DNA from: Gilichinskyi gelida
GTDB lineage: Bacteria; Acidobacteriota; Thermoanaerobaculia; Gp7-AA8
Direction of reading: 5' to 3'
DNA: 64,000 nt
Assembly: GCA_038040385.1 (NCBI GenBank)
Contig: JBBPII010000018.1
Coordinates: 62,001-126,000 of the forward strand
In this document: positions 1 to 8,582 of the stretch, one piece after another
Numbering within the stretch: the first letter of the stretch is position 1
How the letters are laid out: the number at the start of each line of letters is the position of its first letter
Translations under genes and position numbers: made by a program
The notes under the pieces: model-generated
The model's database searches: none
Told to the model about the DNA's origin: nothing
The model's input: only the letters and a program-made list of their open reading frames with translations

Positions 1-1968
1 CGCGCCATCGACGCGGAGTTCGAGCGGCCCCGCGTGGCCGGCGCGCTCGACGACGCCATCGACAAACTGATCGACGAGATCGAGTCGGCGCACGCGCTGC
101 TCGAGGCGAAGAAGGCGTTCGCGGACACCCTCGCCTTCCCGTACGAGCGGATGCGCCCCTTCCAGTCGGAGATGGTCGACGCCGTGGCCCGCGCCGTCCG
201 CCAGCGCGAGGCGCTTTTGGTCTCCGCGCCGACCGGTGTCGGCAAGACCATCGCCGCGCTTTTTCCCGCCGTCCGCGAGTCGCTGCGCGCGGGAAAGAAG
301 CTCTTCTTCCTCACTTCGAAGACGCTGCAGCAGGACGCGGCCATCGAGGCGCTGCGCATGCTCAACGACGGCGCCTTCCGCGTCCTCCGCATCCGCGCCA
401 AGCAGAAGATGTGCGCGCACACGGAGATGATCTGCCACGAGGACTTCTGTCCCTTCGCCGCGGCGTACTCGGAGAAGATGAAGGCTTCCGGCCTCGTGTC
501 GCACATCGCCACCACGATGAGCTACTTCGATCCCGACATCACCTTCGAGCTGTCGCGCTCCACCGAGGTCTGCCCGTTCGAGGTTTCGCTCGAGCTGATC
601 GAACAGGCCGACGTCATCGTCTGCGACTACAACTACATCTTCGATCCGTACGTCGGCCTCAAGGCCTACCAGCAGGACAACGACTACGGCGACTGCGTGC
701 TGGTCGTCGACGAGGCGCACAACCTCGTCGACCGCGGCCGCGGCTACTACTCGCCGGAGCTGCAGGAGAAGTCGCTCGACGCCGTGCGTAATCATCTCGC
801 CTCGCGCAACTGCTGGGTGGAGGGGTGGGAGGAGCTGCTCGAGCTTCTCCGCGATCACCTCCGCGCGCTTGCCGAGACTCTGGAAGACGACGTGAAGCAG
901 GCCCTCTGCGAGCCCGACCGCGAGCTGTTCATGGAGCAGCGCGTGGAGTGGGAGCGCATCGTCATGAGCTACATCGGCTGGAAGATCGAGAACCGCATCG
1001 TCGAGGAAGACGATCCGGTCATCGACTTCTACTTCAAGCTGGTGAAGTTCACGAACCTGCTCAACGACGGGGGCGAGGAGTTCTCGCACCTCATCGAGAA
1101 GAGTCCGGAGGGGCTGCGCCTCAAGATTTTCTGCAAAGACCCCTCGCGCTTCCTCGGCAAGATCTTCGAATCCGCGCACGCCACGATCGCCCTCTCCGCC
1201 ACGCTCGAGCCGTTCGACTTCTACCGCAAGACCCTCGGCATGCCGGAGAAGCGGTCGTCGGAGCTGTCGCTGCCGTCGCCGTTCCCGCGCGACAACCGCA
1301 AGATCGTCGTCATATCCGACGTCGACACCACGTACAAGCAGCGCGCGAATCACTACGACGGCATCGCCAAAAACGTCGCCGATATCGCCGAGGCGGGCGA
1401 CGGCAATTTCCTGGCGCTCTTTCCCAGCTACGCGTTCTTGCGCGAGGTCGCCGAGCGGATGCCGCCTATCCGCAAGCGGGTGATCGCCCAGCGGACGGAC
1501 ATGACCGACTACGAGCGCAACGCCATCCTCGACATCCTCCGCGACAAGCCGACGCGCGGAAATCTCATCCTCGCCGTCTCCGGCGGCATGTACGCCGAGG
1601 GGGTCGATTACCGCGGTGACATGCTCTCGGGCGTGATGGTGGTGGGGCCGGCGCTGCCGCAGGTCAGCTTCGAGCAGGAGCTGCTCAAGCGCTATTACGA
1701 CGACCAGTACGGCGCCGGCTTCGAGTTCGCGTATCTGATCCCCGGCATGACGCGCGTGGTGCAGTCGGCGGGTCGCGTGATCCGCAGCGAGAGCGACGTC
1801 GGCGTCATCGCTCTCCTCTGCCGGCGCTTCACGCAGGAGAGCTACACCCGCTTTTTCCCCACCGACTGGTACGACGAGTCGCCGCGCGAGCTCATCTCCC
1901 GAAAGCCGGCGAGCGAGATCCGAGCGTTTTTCGAGGCGAAGAACACGCCGCAGTTGAGGCTGGTGTGA
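1..1968 (+). CDS. XPD/DinG-type ATP-dependent DNA helicase (5' end outside window)
   Basis: The frame is already open at base 1, so the N-terminus is missing; the first internal start is a GTG at 34. Superfamily 2 helicase of the Rad3/XPD/DinG group, which unwinds DNA 5'-3' in repair. Visible are Walker A APTGVGKT (about nt 229-252), three cysteines in MCAHTEMICHEDFC (nt 409-450) plus VCPF (about nt 573) placed like the iron-sulphur cluster ligands of XPD, the DEAH box VVDEAHN (about nt 703) and motif VI QSAGRVIRS (about nt 1770). Relatives with this type of start (FPYERMRPFQ just before the helicase core) often carry an N-terminal PD-(D/E)XK nuclease; that part cannot be seen here. The stop overlaps the next start (GTGA). 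Confidence 0.9.
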   Translation, partial: RAIDAEFERPRVAGALDDAIDKLIDEIESAHALLEAKKAFADTLAFPYERMRPFQSEMVDAVARAVRQREALLVSAPTGVGKTIAALFPAVRESLRAGKKLFFLTSKTLQQDAAIEALRMLNDGAFRVLRIRAKQKMCAHTEMICHEDFCPFAAAYSEKMKASGLVSHIATTMSYFDPDITFELSRSTEVCPFEVSLELIEQADVIVCDYNYIFDPYVGLKAYQQDNDYGDCVLVVDEAHNLVDRGRGYYSPELQEKSLDAVRNHLASRNCWVEGWEELLELLRDHLRALAETLEDDVKQALCEPDRELFMEQRVEWERIVMSYIGWKIENRIVEEDDPVIDFYFKLVKFTNLLNDGGEEFSHLIEKSPEGLRLKIFCKDPSRFLGKIFESAHATIALSATLEPFDFYRKTLGMPEKRSSELSLPSPFPRDNRKIVVISDVDTTYKQRANHYDGIAKNVADIAEAGDGNFLALFPSYAFLREVAERMPPIRKRVIAQRTDMTDYERNAILDILRDKPTRGNLILAVSGGMYAEGVDYRGDMLSGVMVVGPALPQVSFEQELLKRYYDDQYGAGFEFAYLIPGMTRVVQSAGRVIRSESDVGVIALLCRRFTQESYTRFFPTDWYDESPRELISRKPASEIRAFFEAKNTPQLRLV

Positions 1969-2489
1969 GATTCGCGGCGCTACTCCTCCTCGCCGCGTGC
2001 GCCACCGCCCCTCCCCCGCCGCCCGCCCCGAAGTGGACCGAGGTGCCGCGCGGGGTGCTCGACGCGTTCTGCGCCAAGCTGCACGACGAGGGGGTCTCGG
2101 CGGAGACGGCGATGGAAGTGGTGGTCACCACGCAACCGCTGATTACTCCGCAGTCGATCTCCGGTCTGGCGGAAGCAACGTTCTACGGGAGGCCGTTCGA
2201 CGCGCACGCGGTCGCCGACGCAGCGAACCGCGACGCCGAGCCCCTCGCGGTGGTGGTCCCCGCCGGCTCGTGCGCCTGGCGCGCGGTCGGCGAGACGGCC
2301 CGCCGCTCGCCCGACATCTTGACCGTGGAGTTGTCGTCGCCGTTCAAGAATCCGTTCGTGCGCAAGACAATCGGCCTCTTCGCGCGCATTTCGCTCGCCC
2401 GCGACTCCGCGACCTGGTACTGGCTGCCCCTCGGCGAACGCGACGGCCGGTGGGTGGTGGGCAGGCCGGTTCTTCTTGGGATGAGGTGA
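1965..2489 (+). CDS. Putative small lipoprotein, function unknown
   Basis: 174 residues starting at a GTG that overlaps the helicase stop codon, so the two are probably translated together. The N-terminus MRFAALLLLAACATA is a short signal peptide with a lipobox (LAAC, Cys12), followed by a proline-rich linker and a soluble domain of about 150 residues. Lipidation and export to the envelope are predicted from this; no family was recognised. Its GTG start and overlap were preferred because they place the lipobox correctly. Confidence 0.65.
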   Translation: MRFAALLLLAACATAPPPPPAPKWTEVPRGVLDAFCAKLHDEGVSAETAMEVVVTTQPLITPQSISGLAEATFYGRPFDAHAVADAANRDAEPLAVVVPAGSCAWRAVGETARRSPDILTVELSSPFKNPFVRKTIGLFARISLARDSATWYWLPLGERDGRWVVGRPVLLGMR

Positions 2490-2492
2490 GCC

Positions 2493-2915
2493 ATGGGTCC
2501 AGTGATCGTTCGATCCGCGAACTCTTTCCGCAACGACATCGAGGTGGGAGCGCACAGGCTGGTCGCCGACGAACCCTCCAGCGCCGGCGGCACCGACGCC
2601 GGTCCGACGCCGTACGACTTCCTCTCCGCGGCGCTCGGCGCCTGCACGTCGATGACCATTCACGTCGTGGCGCAGCGCGAGAAGATCCCCGTCGAGGCGC
2701 TCGAGATCAGCGTCACCAATGACCGGATGTACGCCAAGGACTGCGCCGACTGCACCAGCAACGAGGGCTACATCCATCGATTCACGGTGGCCATCAAGGT
2801 GACGGGCAATCTCACCGCGGAGCAACGCGACCGGGTTCTGGTCGTGGCGCGCCGCTGTCCCGTAGCGAAGACGCTGATGTCGGAGATCCGCGTCGACGAC
2901 GTGCTCGTGGTATGA
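2493..2915 (+). CDS. OsmC/Ohr-family protein
   Basis: 140 residues, full length for the OsmC family. These are cytosolic dimeric peroxidases that use two cysteines to reduce organic hydroperoxides. The two candidate redox cysteines are visible: one in the helix GACTSMT (about residue 51) and one in ARRCPVAKT (about residue 124). The sequence contains two further cysteines (CADC, around residue 82) that are not part of the usual pair. The closest style is the YhfA/OsmC-like branch rather than Ohr proper. It lies 3 nt after the lipoprotein and 7 nt before the receiver gene. Confidence 0.85.
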   Translation: MGPVIVRSANSFRNDIEVGAHRLVADEPSSAGGTDAGPTPYDFLSAALGACTSMTIHVVAQREKIPVEALEISVTNDRMYAKDCADCTSNEGYIHRFTVAIKVTGNLTAEQRDRVLVVARRCPVAKTLMSEIRVDDVLVV

Positions 2916-2922
2916 ATCACCC

Positions 2923-3387
2923 ATGACCTCTGACGCGAGAATCCTGGTCGCCGACGACGATCAGTCGATCCGCCAACTCCTCGGCACCATCATCCAGCGC
3001 GAAGGCTTCCATGTGGACCTCGTCAGCGATGGCACCGAAGCCATCGAGAAGCTGAAGGCGCACCAGTACGCGGTCATCCTCCTCGACCTGATGATGCCGC
3101 GCCTCGACGGCTTCGAGGTCATCGAGTATCTGAAGAACCATCACGGCCCCATCAAACCGGTGGTGCTGGTGATCAGCGCCTACGCCGACCAGCGCTTCAA
3201 GCAGGTCGACCCCGATATCGTGGCCGGCGTGATCCGCAAGCCGTTCGAGGTCGCGGAGCTCGGCAGCATGATCCGCCTCTGCGTGAAGGGGCTGGACGAG
3301 GAACTGTCGCGGAAGCTGTCCGACTCCAGCGACCGCGCCGTCCGGGAGTTCGCGGCGAAGTATGGGTCAGACAAGGGCGATTCATAG
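2923..3387 (+). CDS. Single-domain response regulator (receiver only)
   Basis: 154 residues with one CheY-like receiver domain: acidic triad DDD (residues 10-12), phospho-acceptor Asp in LLDLMMP (about residue 53), conserved Thr/Ser position in VISAYA and Lys in IRKPF (about residue 107). After the receiver there is only a short helical tail, with no DNA-binding or enzymatic output domain. It therefore probably acts by protein-protein interaction or as a phosphorelay intermediate. No histidine kinase is next to it, so its partner is unknown. An intergenic palindromic repeat follows 3 nt after the stop. Confidence 0.88.
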   Translation: MTSDARILVADDDQSIRQLLGTIIQREGFHVDLVSDGTEAIEKLKAHQYAVILLDLMMPRLDGFEVIEYLKNHHGPIKPVVLVISAYADQRFKQVDPDIVAGVIRKPFEVAELGSMIRLCVKGLDEELSRKLSDSSDRAVREFAAKYGSDKGDS

Positions 3388-3390
3388 GCC

Positions 3391-3494
3391 GTCATCCTGA
3401 CCCTGAGCGCAGCGAAGGGGAAGGATCTCCGCCGCCCAGATCCTTCGCCGTCCCTTCGGCTTCGCTCAGGGCATGCTTCGCGGCTCAGGATGAC
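3391..3494. repeat. Family A palindromic repeat (intergenic copy)
   Basis: Starts GTCATCCTGA and ends with the complementary TCAGGATGAC, enclosing GAAGGATC/GATCCTTC inner arms. It fills the gap between the convergent receiver gene and asparagine synthase and ends inside the last codons of the latter. It can fold as a long hairpin and may serve as a bidirectional terminator, though there is no U-tract. Confidence 0.85.
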
Positions 3495-5344
3495 GAAGGG
3501 GCCCAGTTCTCCAACCAGTATTGAAGAACGACGATCGCCCACAACGACTTCGCGTGATTCGCGCGCCCGCTGCGGTGCTCGTCGAGCAGCCGTGCGACGT
3601 ACGCTTCGTTGACCAGCCCTTGCGAGCGGAGGTGCTGCCGGTCGAGGAGGCGGTCGACTTCGGCGCGCAGACCGCCGTTGATCCAGCTCGCGACCGGGAC
3701 GCTCAGCCCGCGCTTGCGGCGGTAGATCACGTCCTTCGGCAGCCACGCCTCGGCTGCCTTCTTCAGCACCCACTTCGTCTCCAGCCGGCGGACGCGGATG
3801 GCGGGCGGCAGCGAGAGGGCGAAGCGGGTGACGTCGCGATCGAGGTACGGCGCGCGCGCCTCGACCGAGGAGAGCATCGTGGCGCGGTCGACCTTGACCA
3901 GGAGGTTGTCGCGCAGGTAGCTCTGGTAGTCGAGGAGCATGGCGCCGGCCAGGGCGTTGCCAGTTGCCAGTTGCCAGTTGCCAGCGAAACCGGCAACGGG
4001 CAACTGGCCACCGGCAACGATCTCCTCCGACAACCCCGTCCCGAACCAGGCCAGGTGGCGCTCCACCCACGGCTTCTCGGCGTCGGAGACGAAGCGCTTG
4101 AGGAGGAACTCGAGCGTCACCTTCTTCGTCGACGCCGGCACGCGCTCGACGATCCGCCGCAGCAGGGCGCGGACGAACGACGGCAGCGCGTGATACGCCG
4201 GCGCGAGCTTGTGGCCCAAGTAGGTCGGATAGCCGCCGAACAGCTCGTCGGCGCCTTCGCCGCTGAGGATCACCTTGACCCGCTCGCGCGCCGCGCGCGC
4301 CAGCAGGAACGTCGGCAGGATGGCGGGGTCGGCCAGCGGCTCCGCGACGCCGGCGACGACGTGCTGCAGCGCGTCGAGCAGCGTCTCGTCGTCGGTGCGG
4401 ACGGGGACGTGCCGCGTGTGGATCTGCGCGGCGAGCACAGCGGCCGCCTCGCTCTCGTCGTACGACGCCTCGGCGAACTTCGCCGAGAAGGTGTGCACTC
4501 TATCGACGCCGATGAATTTCGCCGCGAGCGTGGCCAGGATCGAGGAGTCCATTCCGCCGCTGATGAAGACGCCGACCGGGACGTCCGACATCACCTGCTT
4601 CTCCACCGCGCGCTCGATGAGGCGGCGGGTCTCGGCGACGGCGTCGCGCGGGGAGATCGGTTCGATCGCGAATGACGTCGGGTCCCAGTAGCGGGTTGTC
4701 TGTTGTCGGTTGTCGGTGAAGGTCGTGTACGTCCCGGCCTCGATGCGGCGGATGTCGCGGAACATCGTCCGAGGCTCGGGGACGTAGCCGAGCCTCAGAT
4801 ACTCGGCCAGCGCGATCGGATCGAGCTCGCGGCTGACCTCGGGGTGTCTCAGGATGCATTGCAGCTCCGAGGCGAAGAGGATCTCGCCACCGGCGCGCGC
4901 GTAAAACAGCGGCTTCTCCCCCGCCCGGTCGCGCGCCAGCAGCAGGGTGCGCGTGCGGTGGTCCCAAATCGCCAGGCCGAACATGCCGTCGAGCTGCTCG
5001 ACCGCGCGCGGGCCGTGCTCGAGGTAGAGCGGGAGGATGGTCTCCACGTCGGAGCGCGATCGATACGGATAGTCCGGATAGCGGGCGCGGATCTCCGCGG
5101 CGTTGTAGATCTCGCCGTTGCACTCCAGCCAGACCTTCGCGTCAGGCGAGGCGAACGGCTGGTCGGCGCGCTCGTGGATGTCGATGATGCGCAGCCGCTC
5201 GGTGCCGATGACCGCGCTCGGATCGGTGAAGACCGCGTGGCCGTCGGGGCCGCGGTGGCGCAGCGCCTCCCCCATGAAGTCGACGACTTCCGGGTACCGC
5301 AGCGCCGTGCCGCGCTCCGACACCATGCCGTAGATGCCGCACAT
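3485..5344 (-). CDS. asnB: Asparagine synthase, glutamine-hydrolysing
   Basis: 619 residues. The N-terminal class II glutaminase domain begins at Cys2 (MCGIYG), the nucleophile exposed after Met removal, with RHRGPDG typical of the family. The C-terminal synthetase domain has the ATP loop SGGMDSS (about residue 266) and LSGEGADELFGGY. It converts aspartate, glutamine and ATP to asparagine; stand-alone members near glycosyltransferases often amidate other substrates, so the real acceptor is open. Two repeat-derived segments are read in frame: QLPVAGFAGNWQLATGN in the C-terminal domain and TDNRQQTTRY near residue 215. It starts 2 nt after the upstream glycosyltransferase stop, so the two form an operon. 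Confidence 0.9.
   Translation of the reverse strand: MCGIYGMVSERGTALRYPEVVDFMGEALRHRGPDGHAVFTDPSAVIGTERLRIIDIHERADQPFASPDAKVWLECNGEIYNAAEIRARYPDYPYRSRSDVETILPLYLEHGPRAVEQLDGMFGLAIWDHRTRTLLLARDRAGEKPLFYARAGGEILFASELQCILRHPEVSRELDPIALAEYLRLGYVPEPRTMFRDIRRIEAGTYTTFTDNRQQTTRYWDPTSFAIEPISPRDAVAETRRLIERAVEKQVMSDVPVGVFISGGMDSSILATLAAKFIGVDRVHTFSAKFAEASYDESEAAAVLAAQIHTRHVPVRTDDETLLDALQHVVAGVAEPLADPAILPTFLLARAARERVKVILSGEGADELFGGYPTYLGHKLAPAYHALPSFVRALLRRIVERVPASTKKVTLEFLLKRFVSDAEKPWVERHLAWFGTGLSEEIVAGGQLPVAGFAGNWQLATGNALAGAMLLDYQSYLRDNLLVKVDRATMLSSVEARAPYLDRDVTRFALSLPPAIRVRRLETKWVLKKAAEAWLPKDVIYRRKRGLSVPVASWINGGLRAEVDRLLDRQHLRSQGLVNEAYVARLLDEHRSGRANHAKSLWAIVVLQYWLENWAPSSS
3956..4018. repeat. Family D repeat (GTTGCCA tandem words) embedded in asnB
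   Basis: Three tandem GTTGCCA words followed by complementary GGCAAC words, 63 bp, all inside the asparagine synthase gene and divisible by three. The gene stays open through it; on the minus strand it encodes a segment around LPVAGFAGNWQLATG that has no counterpart I know in the family. Confidence 0.75.
4692..4718. repeat. Short GGTTGTC-type repeat embedded in asnB
   Basis: The words GGTTGTC, TGTTGTC and GGTTGTC follow each other directly. On the minus strand they are read as TDNRQQTT within asparagine synthase. The low-complexity pattern resembles intergenic tandem words rather than coding sequence. Confidence 0.5.
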
Positions 5345-5346
5345 CG

Positions 5347-7002
5347 TCAGCGCATTCTAGAGGCGTAGGCGACGTACCGCGCGCTGACCGCCACGGCGCG
5401 CAGGCCGCGCCCCTCGAGTTGCGCGCGATGCGCCGTGTCGCCGGCGCGGACGATGAAGACCTTGTCGCCGTCGTAGGCGGAGCCGAGCCATGAGGGAGGC
5501 TTCAGAGTGGCAGAGCCGGCGAAGCGACTATAGTGACGAATGATATAGTTGCTGGTGAACTCCTCGCCGTCCGGCGTCACCACCACGATCGGCCTCCGCA
5601 GGTAGAACGACATCGACCCGGTGTACGCCTCCACTCCCACGATCTCCGTATCCGGCCCGATGTGCGGCCGCAACTGCGCGACGAACGCCGCCGTCGAGCG
5701 CCGCGTGGCGATGGCGTTGACCACCGGATTGGCCGCCATCGGGATGGCGATCACCGGGACGGTGATCCCCGCCAGCGCGACGTACCGCCACGGCACCATG
5801 GCCAGCGCGCCTCCGGCGAGCGCCAGGATACCGAGGATCAGCGCGCTGGTGCGCGCCGCCTCGCCGTACTCCGGACGCAGGCGCACAAACCACGGCGCCG
5901 CCACCAGCGCGGCGCCAAACGCCATCATCACCCCTCCCGCCCACCGCCGCGCCCGCGCCGACTCGCACCAGACGCGCGACGCCAACAGCGCGATGGCCGG
6001 CATCAGCGGCAGGATGTACTGCGGGCGTTTAGATTGAGAAAGAGAGAAGAAGAGGAAGGGGATGAGGAGCCAGAGGAGGAGGTAGAGAGTGGGTTGCGGG
6101 GTCTCGCGGTCTCGGGGTCTCGCGGTGTGGCCGGCGATCACCACGACAGACCACGGCAGCGCGCCGAAAATCAGGAATGGGACGAAGTACCACGGCGGGC
6201 CGGTGCGCTTGAGGGCCTTGGTCGCCACGCGCTCCGCTGTCTCCGTCACCACCACGTAGTGCAGAAAATCGGGCACGGCGCGAGAGATCGCCCACACCCA
6301 CGGCGCGATCACCAGCACGAAAACGATCAAGCCTTTCAGCGACCAGATCGCACCGGCGCGCTTGCGCCAGATCGCGTACGGGATAGCTACCAGCAGCGGC
6401 AGCGCGATGGCCACGGGGCCCTTGGTGATCACGCCGAATCCGATGGCGGCCCAGGCGAGGACGGTGTGGAGCGCCGGCGTCCCGCCGGCTGGCCCGGCGG
6501 CGTCTCGCCGCCGTGACGGCGGCGGTCCAGCCGGCGAGGACGCCGGCGCTCCCTCAATCGCCAAATAGAAACACCCCATGGCCACGGTGATGAAGAACGC
6601 CAGCGCGCTGTCGAAGATCACCGTTCGCGAGAACGCGATGGTCAGCGGCGTGGCCAGCGTCACAATCGGCGCGATCATCGCCTCGCGCGGGCCCCACACC
6701 CGCCGCGCGAACCAGGCCACGAACGCCGCCGTCGCCAGGGTGAAGAGAAACGCCGGCAGCCGCGCGGCGAGCTCCGTCGGTCCGAGGATTTCCATCGCCG
6801 CCGCCTCGGCCGCGAAGTAGACGATCGGCTTGTCGAGATACGGCAGCGCGTCGAGGCGCGGCATGACGTAGTCGTTCGTCAGCGCCATCTCCCGCCCCAC
6901 CTCGGCGTTGCGCCCTTCGTCCGGATCGAGCAGCGGGAACGCGCCCAGGCCGATGGAGAGGACGACCACCACCACGAGCAGCCAGAGGGTGAGGAAGCGC
7001 AA
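5347..7002 (-). CDS. ArnT-like/GT39 membrane glycosyltransferase
   Basis: 551 residues with about ten hydrophobic segments. It belongs to the PMT/ArnT group that moves a sugar from a polyprenyl-phosphate carrier to lipid or protein on the outer face of the inner membrane. The first periplasmic loop has the hallmark acidic pair in FPLLDPDEGRNAEVGREM (about residue 27). The C-terminal TSNYI motif is also typical. Two repeat-derived segments interrupt it in frame: GAPASSPAGPPPSRRR (about residue 152) and TARPRDRETPQPT (about residue 292), both in loops between membrane segments. Its stop is 2 nt before asnB, suggesting joint envelope-glycan work. It diverges from the M28 peptidase with only 26 nt between starts. 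Confidence 0.85.
   Translation of the reverse strand: MRFLTLWLLVVVVVLSIGLGAFPLLDPDEGRNAEVGREMALTNDYVMPRLDALPYLDKPIVYFAAEAAAMEILGPTELAARLPAFLFTLATAAFVAWFARRVWGPREAMIAPIVTLATPLTIAFSRTVIFDSALAFFITVAMGCFYLAIEGAPASSPAGPPPSRRRDAAGPAGGTPALHTVLAWAAIGFGVITKGPVAIALPLLVAIPYAIWRKRAGAIWSLKGLIVFVLVIAPWVWAISRAVPDFLHYVVVTETAERVATKALKRTGPPWYFVPFLIFGALPWSVVVIAGHTARPRDRETPQPTLYLLLWLLIPFLFFSLSQSKRPQYILPLMPAIALLASRVWCESARARRWAGGVMMAFGAALVAAPWFVRLRPEYGEAARTSALILGILALAGGALAMVPWRYVALAGITVPVIAIPMAANPVVNAIATRRSTAAFVAQLRPHIGPDTEIVGVEAYTGSMSFYLRRPIVVVTPDGEEFTSNYIIRHYSRFAGSATLKPPSWLGSAYDGDKVFIVRAGDTAHRAQLEGRGLRAVAVSARYVAYASRMR
5524..5552. repeat. Short AT-rich palindromic word inside glycosyltransferase gene
   Basis: An AT-rich stretch, ACTATAGTGACGAATGATAT, in otherwise GC-rich coding sequence, read as NYIIRHYS. 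It resembles the words at 13769, 39661 and 57971 (ATTCG flanked by ACTAT words). It could be chance plus conserved Tyr codons. Confidence 0.35.
6091..6129. repeat. Family E repeat (GGGGTCTCGCGG words) embedded in glycosyltransferase gene
   Basis: Tandem GGTCTCGCGGTCTCGGGGTC words, read on the minus strand as TARPRDRETPQP. The same words occur at 48060-48096, read in the same frame as RPRDRATAQP. Confidence 0.65.
6469..6551. repeat. Family B palindromic repeat embedded in glycosyltransferase gene
   Basis: 83 bp with ends GAGCGCCGGCG and CGCCGGCGCTC and two inner GC-rich palindromes (GGCGGCGTCTCGCCGCC among them). Family B copies are intergenic at 38118 and 56410. Here it is read in frame as APASSPAGPPPSRRRDAAGP between two membrane segments. 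Confidence 0.8.
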
Positions 7003-7028
7003 GCGGCGCGAAGGCTACACTACGCCGC

Positions 7029-8582
7029 ATGCTTCGTCGATTTCTCCTCCTCGCCTTCGCCGCATTTCCCGCGACGGCGCAGTCAATCGATCCGCACGCC
7101 ATCGCCGCGCACATGCGCTTCCTCGCCTCCGACGCGCTGGAAGGGCGCGAGACCGGCTCGCGCGGCTTCGAGATCGCGGCGGCGTACGTCCGCGCCCAAT
7201 TCGAGGCGGCGGGATTGGAGACGTCGGATCAGCCGCTCCGCCTCCGCGCCGCGAAGCTCGACGAGAGCGCGTCGTCGCTCACCATCGGCGGAAAAGCGCT
7301 CGTCATTCGCAAAGACGTCCTGATGCGCCCCGATTTCGAGCGGGAGAGCGTCGATGTCAGCGCGCCGGTGGTGCTGGCCGGCTTCGGCGTCACCGCGCCG
7401 GAGCTGGCGTACGACGACTACCGCGGCGTCGACGTCAACGGCAGGATCGTCCTCCTCATCAGCGGCGCGCCGAAAACGTTCCCCACCGACCAGCGTGCGT
7501 ACTACTCGAGCGGCGACGTCAAGCGGCGCAACGCGGCGGCGCATGGCGCGATCGGCATCATCGCGCTGTCGTCGATCACCGACGAAGCGCGCAACCCCTT
7601 CGAGAAGCGCGCGCAGCAGAGCGGGATCACCCCGATGGCGCTGCTCGACCCGAGCGGCAAGCCAGCGGACGTCATCAGCTCATTGCGCGTCGCCGCGACG
7701 CTCAACCGCGCCGCGGCGGAGGCGCTCTTCGCCGGTGCGCCGATGGCGCTCGACACGGTGCTCGCCGACGCGGAGAAGGGCATCGGCCACTCCTTCGCGC
7801 TTCAGCAGGCCGTCGCCGCGCACACCGTCAGCAGCTTCGCCGAGGCAAAGAGCGAGAACGTGATCGGCATGCTGCGCGGGAACCAGGAAACCGTGGTGGT
7901 CTCCGCTCACCTCGACCACCTCGGCAACCATCCGCCGGCGAGCGGCGGAGACGGCATCTACAACGGCGCGTACGACAACGCGTCGGGCATCGCCATCCTG
8001 ATCGAGATCGCCAAGGCCATGGCCAAGGGACCGAAACCGAAGCGCTCGGTGATGTTCGTCGCCCTCACCGGCGAGGAGAAAGGCACCCAGGGCTCGGGCT
8101 TCCTGGCGAAGTTTCCGCCGGTGCCGAAGGGAAGCATCGTCGCCGATATCAACATGGACATGATCCTCATGCTCTATCCGTTCGCCGACGTCATCCCCCT
8201 CGGCGGCGAGCACACCTCGCTCGGCCCGCTCGCGGCAAGCGCGGCGAAGGCCAGCGGCTTCGAGGTCAGCCCCGACCCGTACCCCGAGGAGGTGCGCTTC
8301 ATCCGCAGCGACCAGTTCTCGTTCGTCGAGGAAGGCATCCCCGCCATCCACATCAAGCCAGGCAACAAGAGCCGCGACCAATCGATCGACGGGGAGAAGG
8401 TCACGCGCGACTGGCTGCGCAACGTCTACCACACCGTGCGCGACGAAATGTCGCAGCCGATCGATTTCGCCTCCGGCGCGCGCTATGCGGAGATGAGCCT
8501 CCGCCTGGCGCGCGCGGCGGCCGACGGGCCGCGGCCGGAGTGGGTGGCCGGCGATTTCTTCGCCAAAACGTTCGCCAAGTGA
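7029..8582 (+). CDS. Secreted M28-family zinc aminopeptidase with PA domain
   Basis: 517 residues with a signal peptide (MLRRFLLLAFAAFPATAQ). A protease-associated (PA) domain spans roughly residues 115-210 and the M28 peptidase domain follows. Co-catalytic zinc ligands and catalytic residues are visible in SAHLDHLG (His/Asp), GAYDNASG (Asp), TGEEKG (two Glu) and NMDM (Asp), with the final His probably in YHTVRDE. Such enzymes trim amino acids from peptides outside the cytoplasm. The stop codon overlaps the start of the next gene (GTGA), so they are co-transcribed. Confidence 0.9.
   Translation: MLRRFLLLAFAAFPATAQSIDPHAIAAHMRFLASDALEGRETGSRGFEIAAAYVRAQFEAAGLETSDQPLRLRAAKLDESASSLTIGGKALVIRKDVLMRPDFERESVDVSAPVVLAGFGVTAPELAYDDYRGVDVNGRIVLLISGAPKTFPTDQRAYYSSGDVKRRNAAAHGAIGIIALSSITDEARNPFEKRAQQSGITPMALLDPSGKPADVISSLRVAATLNRAAAEALFAGAPMALDTVLADAEKGIGHSFALQQAVAAHTVSSFAEAKSENVIGMLRGNQETVVVSAHLDHLGNHPPASGGDGIYNGAYDNASGIAILIEIAKAMAKGPKPKRSVMFVALTGEEKGTQGSGFLAKFPPVPKGSIVADINMDMILMLYPFADVIPLGGEHTSLGPLAASAAKASGFEVSPDPYPEEVRFIRSDQFSFVEEGIPAIHIKPGNKSRDQSIDGEKVTRDWLRNVYHTVRDEMSQPIDFASGARYAEMSLRLARAAADGPRPEWVAGDFFAKTFAK

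Noticed and set aside
6908..8578. Upstream extension of the BtuF-like frame to 6908
   Set aside because: It is in a second frame over the M28 peptidase gene, with the Arg-rich composition of a shadow; the GTG at 8579 fits the family start.
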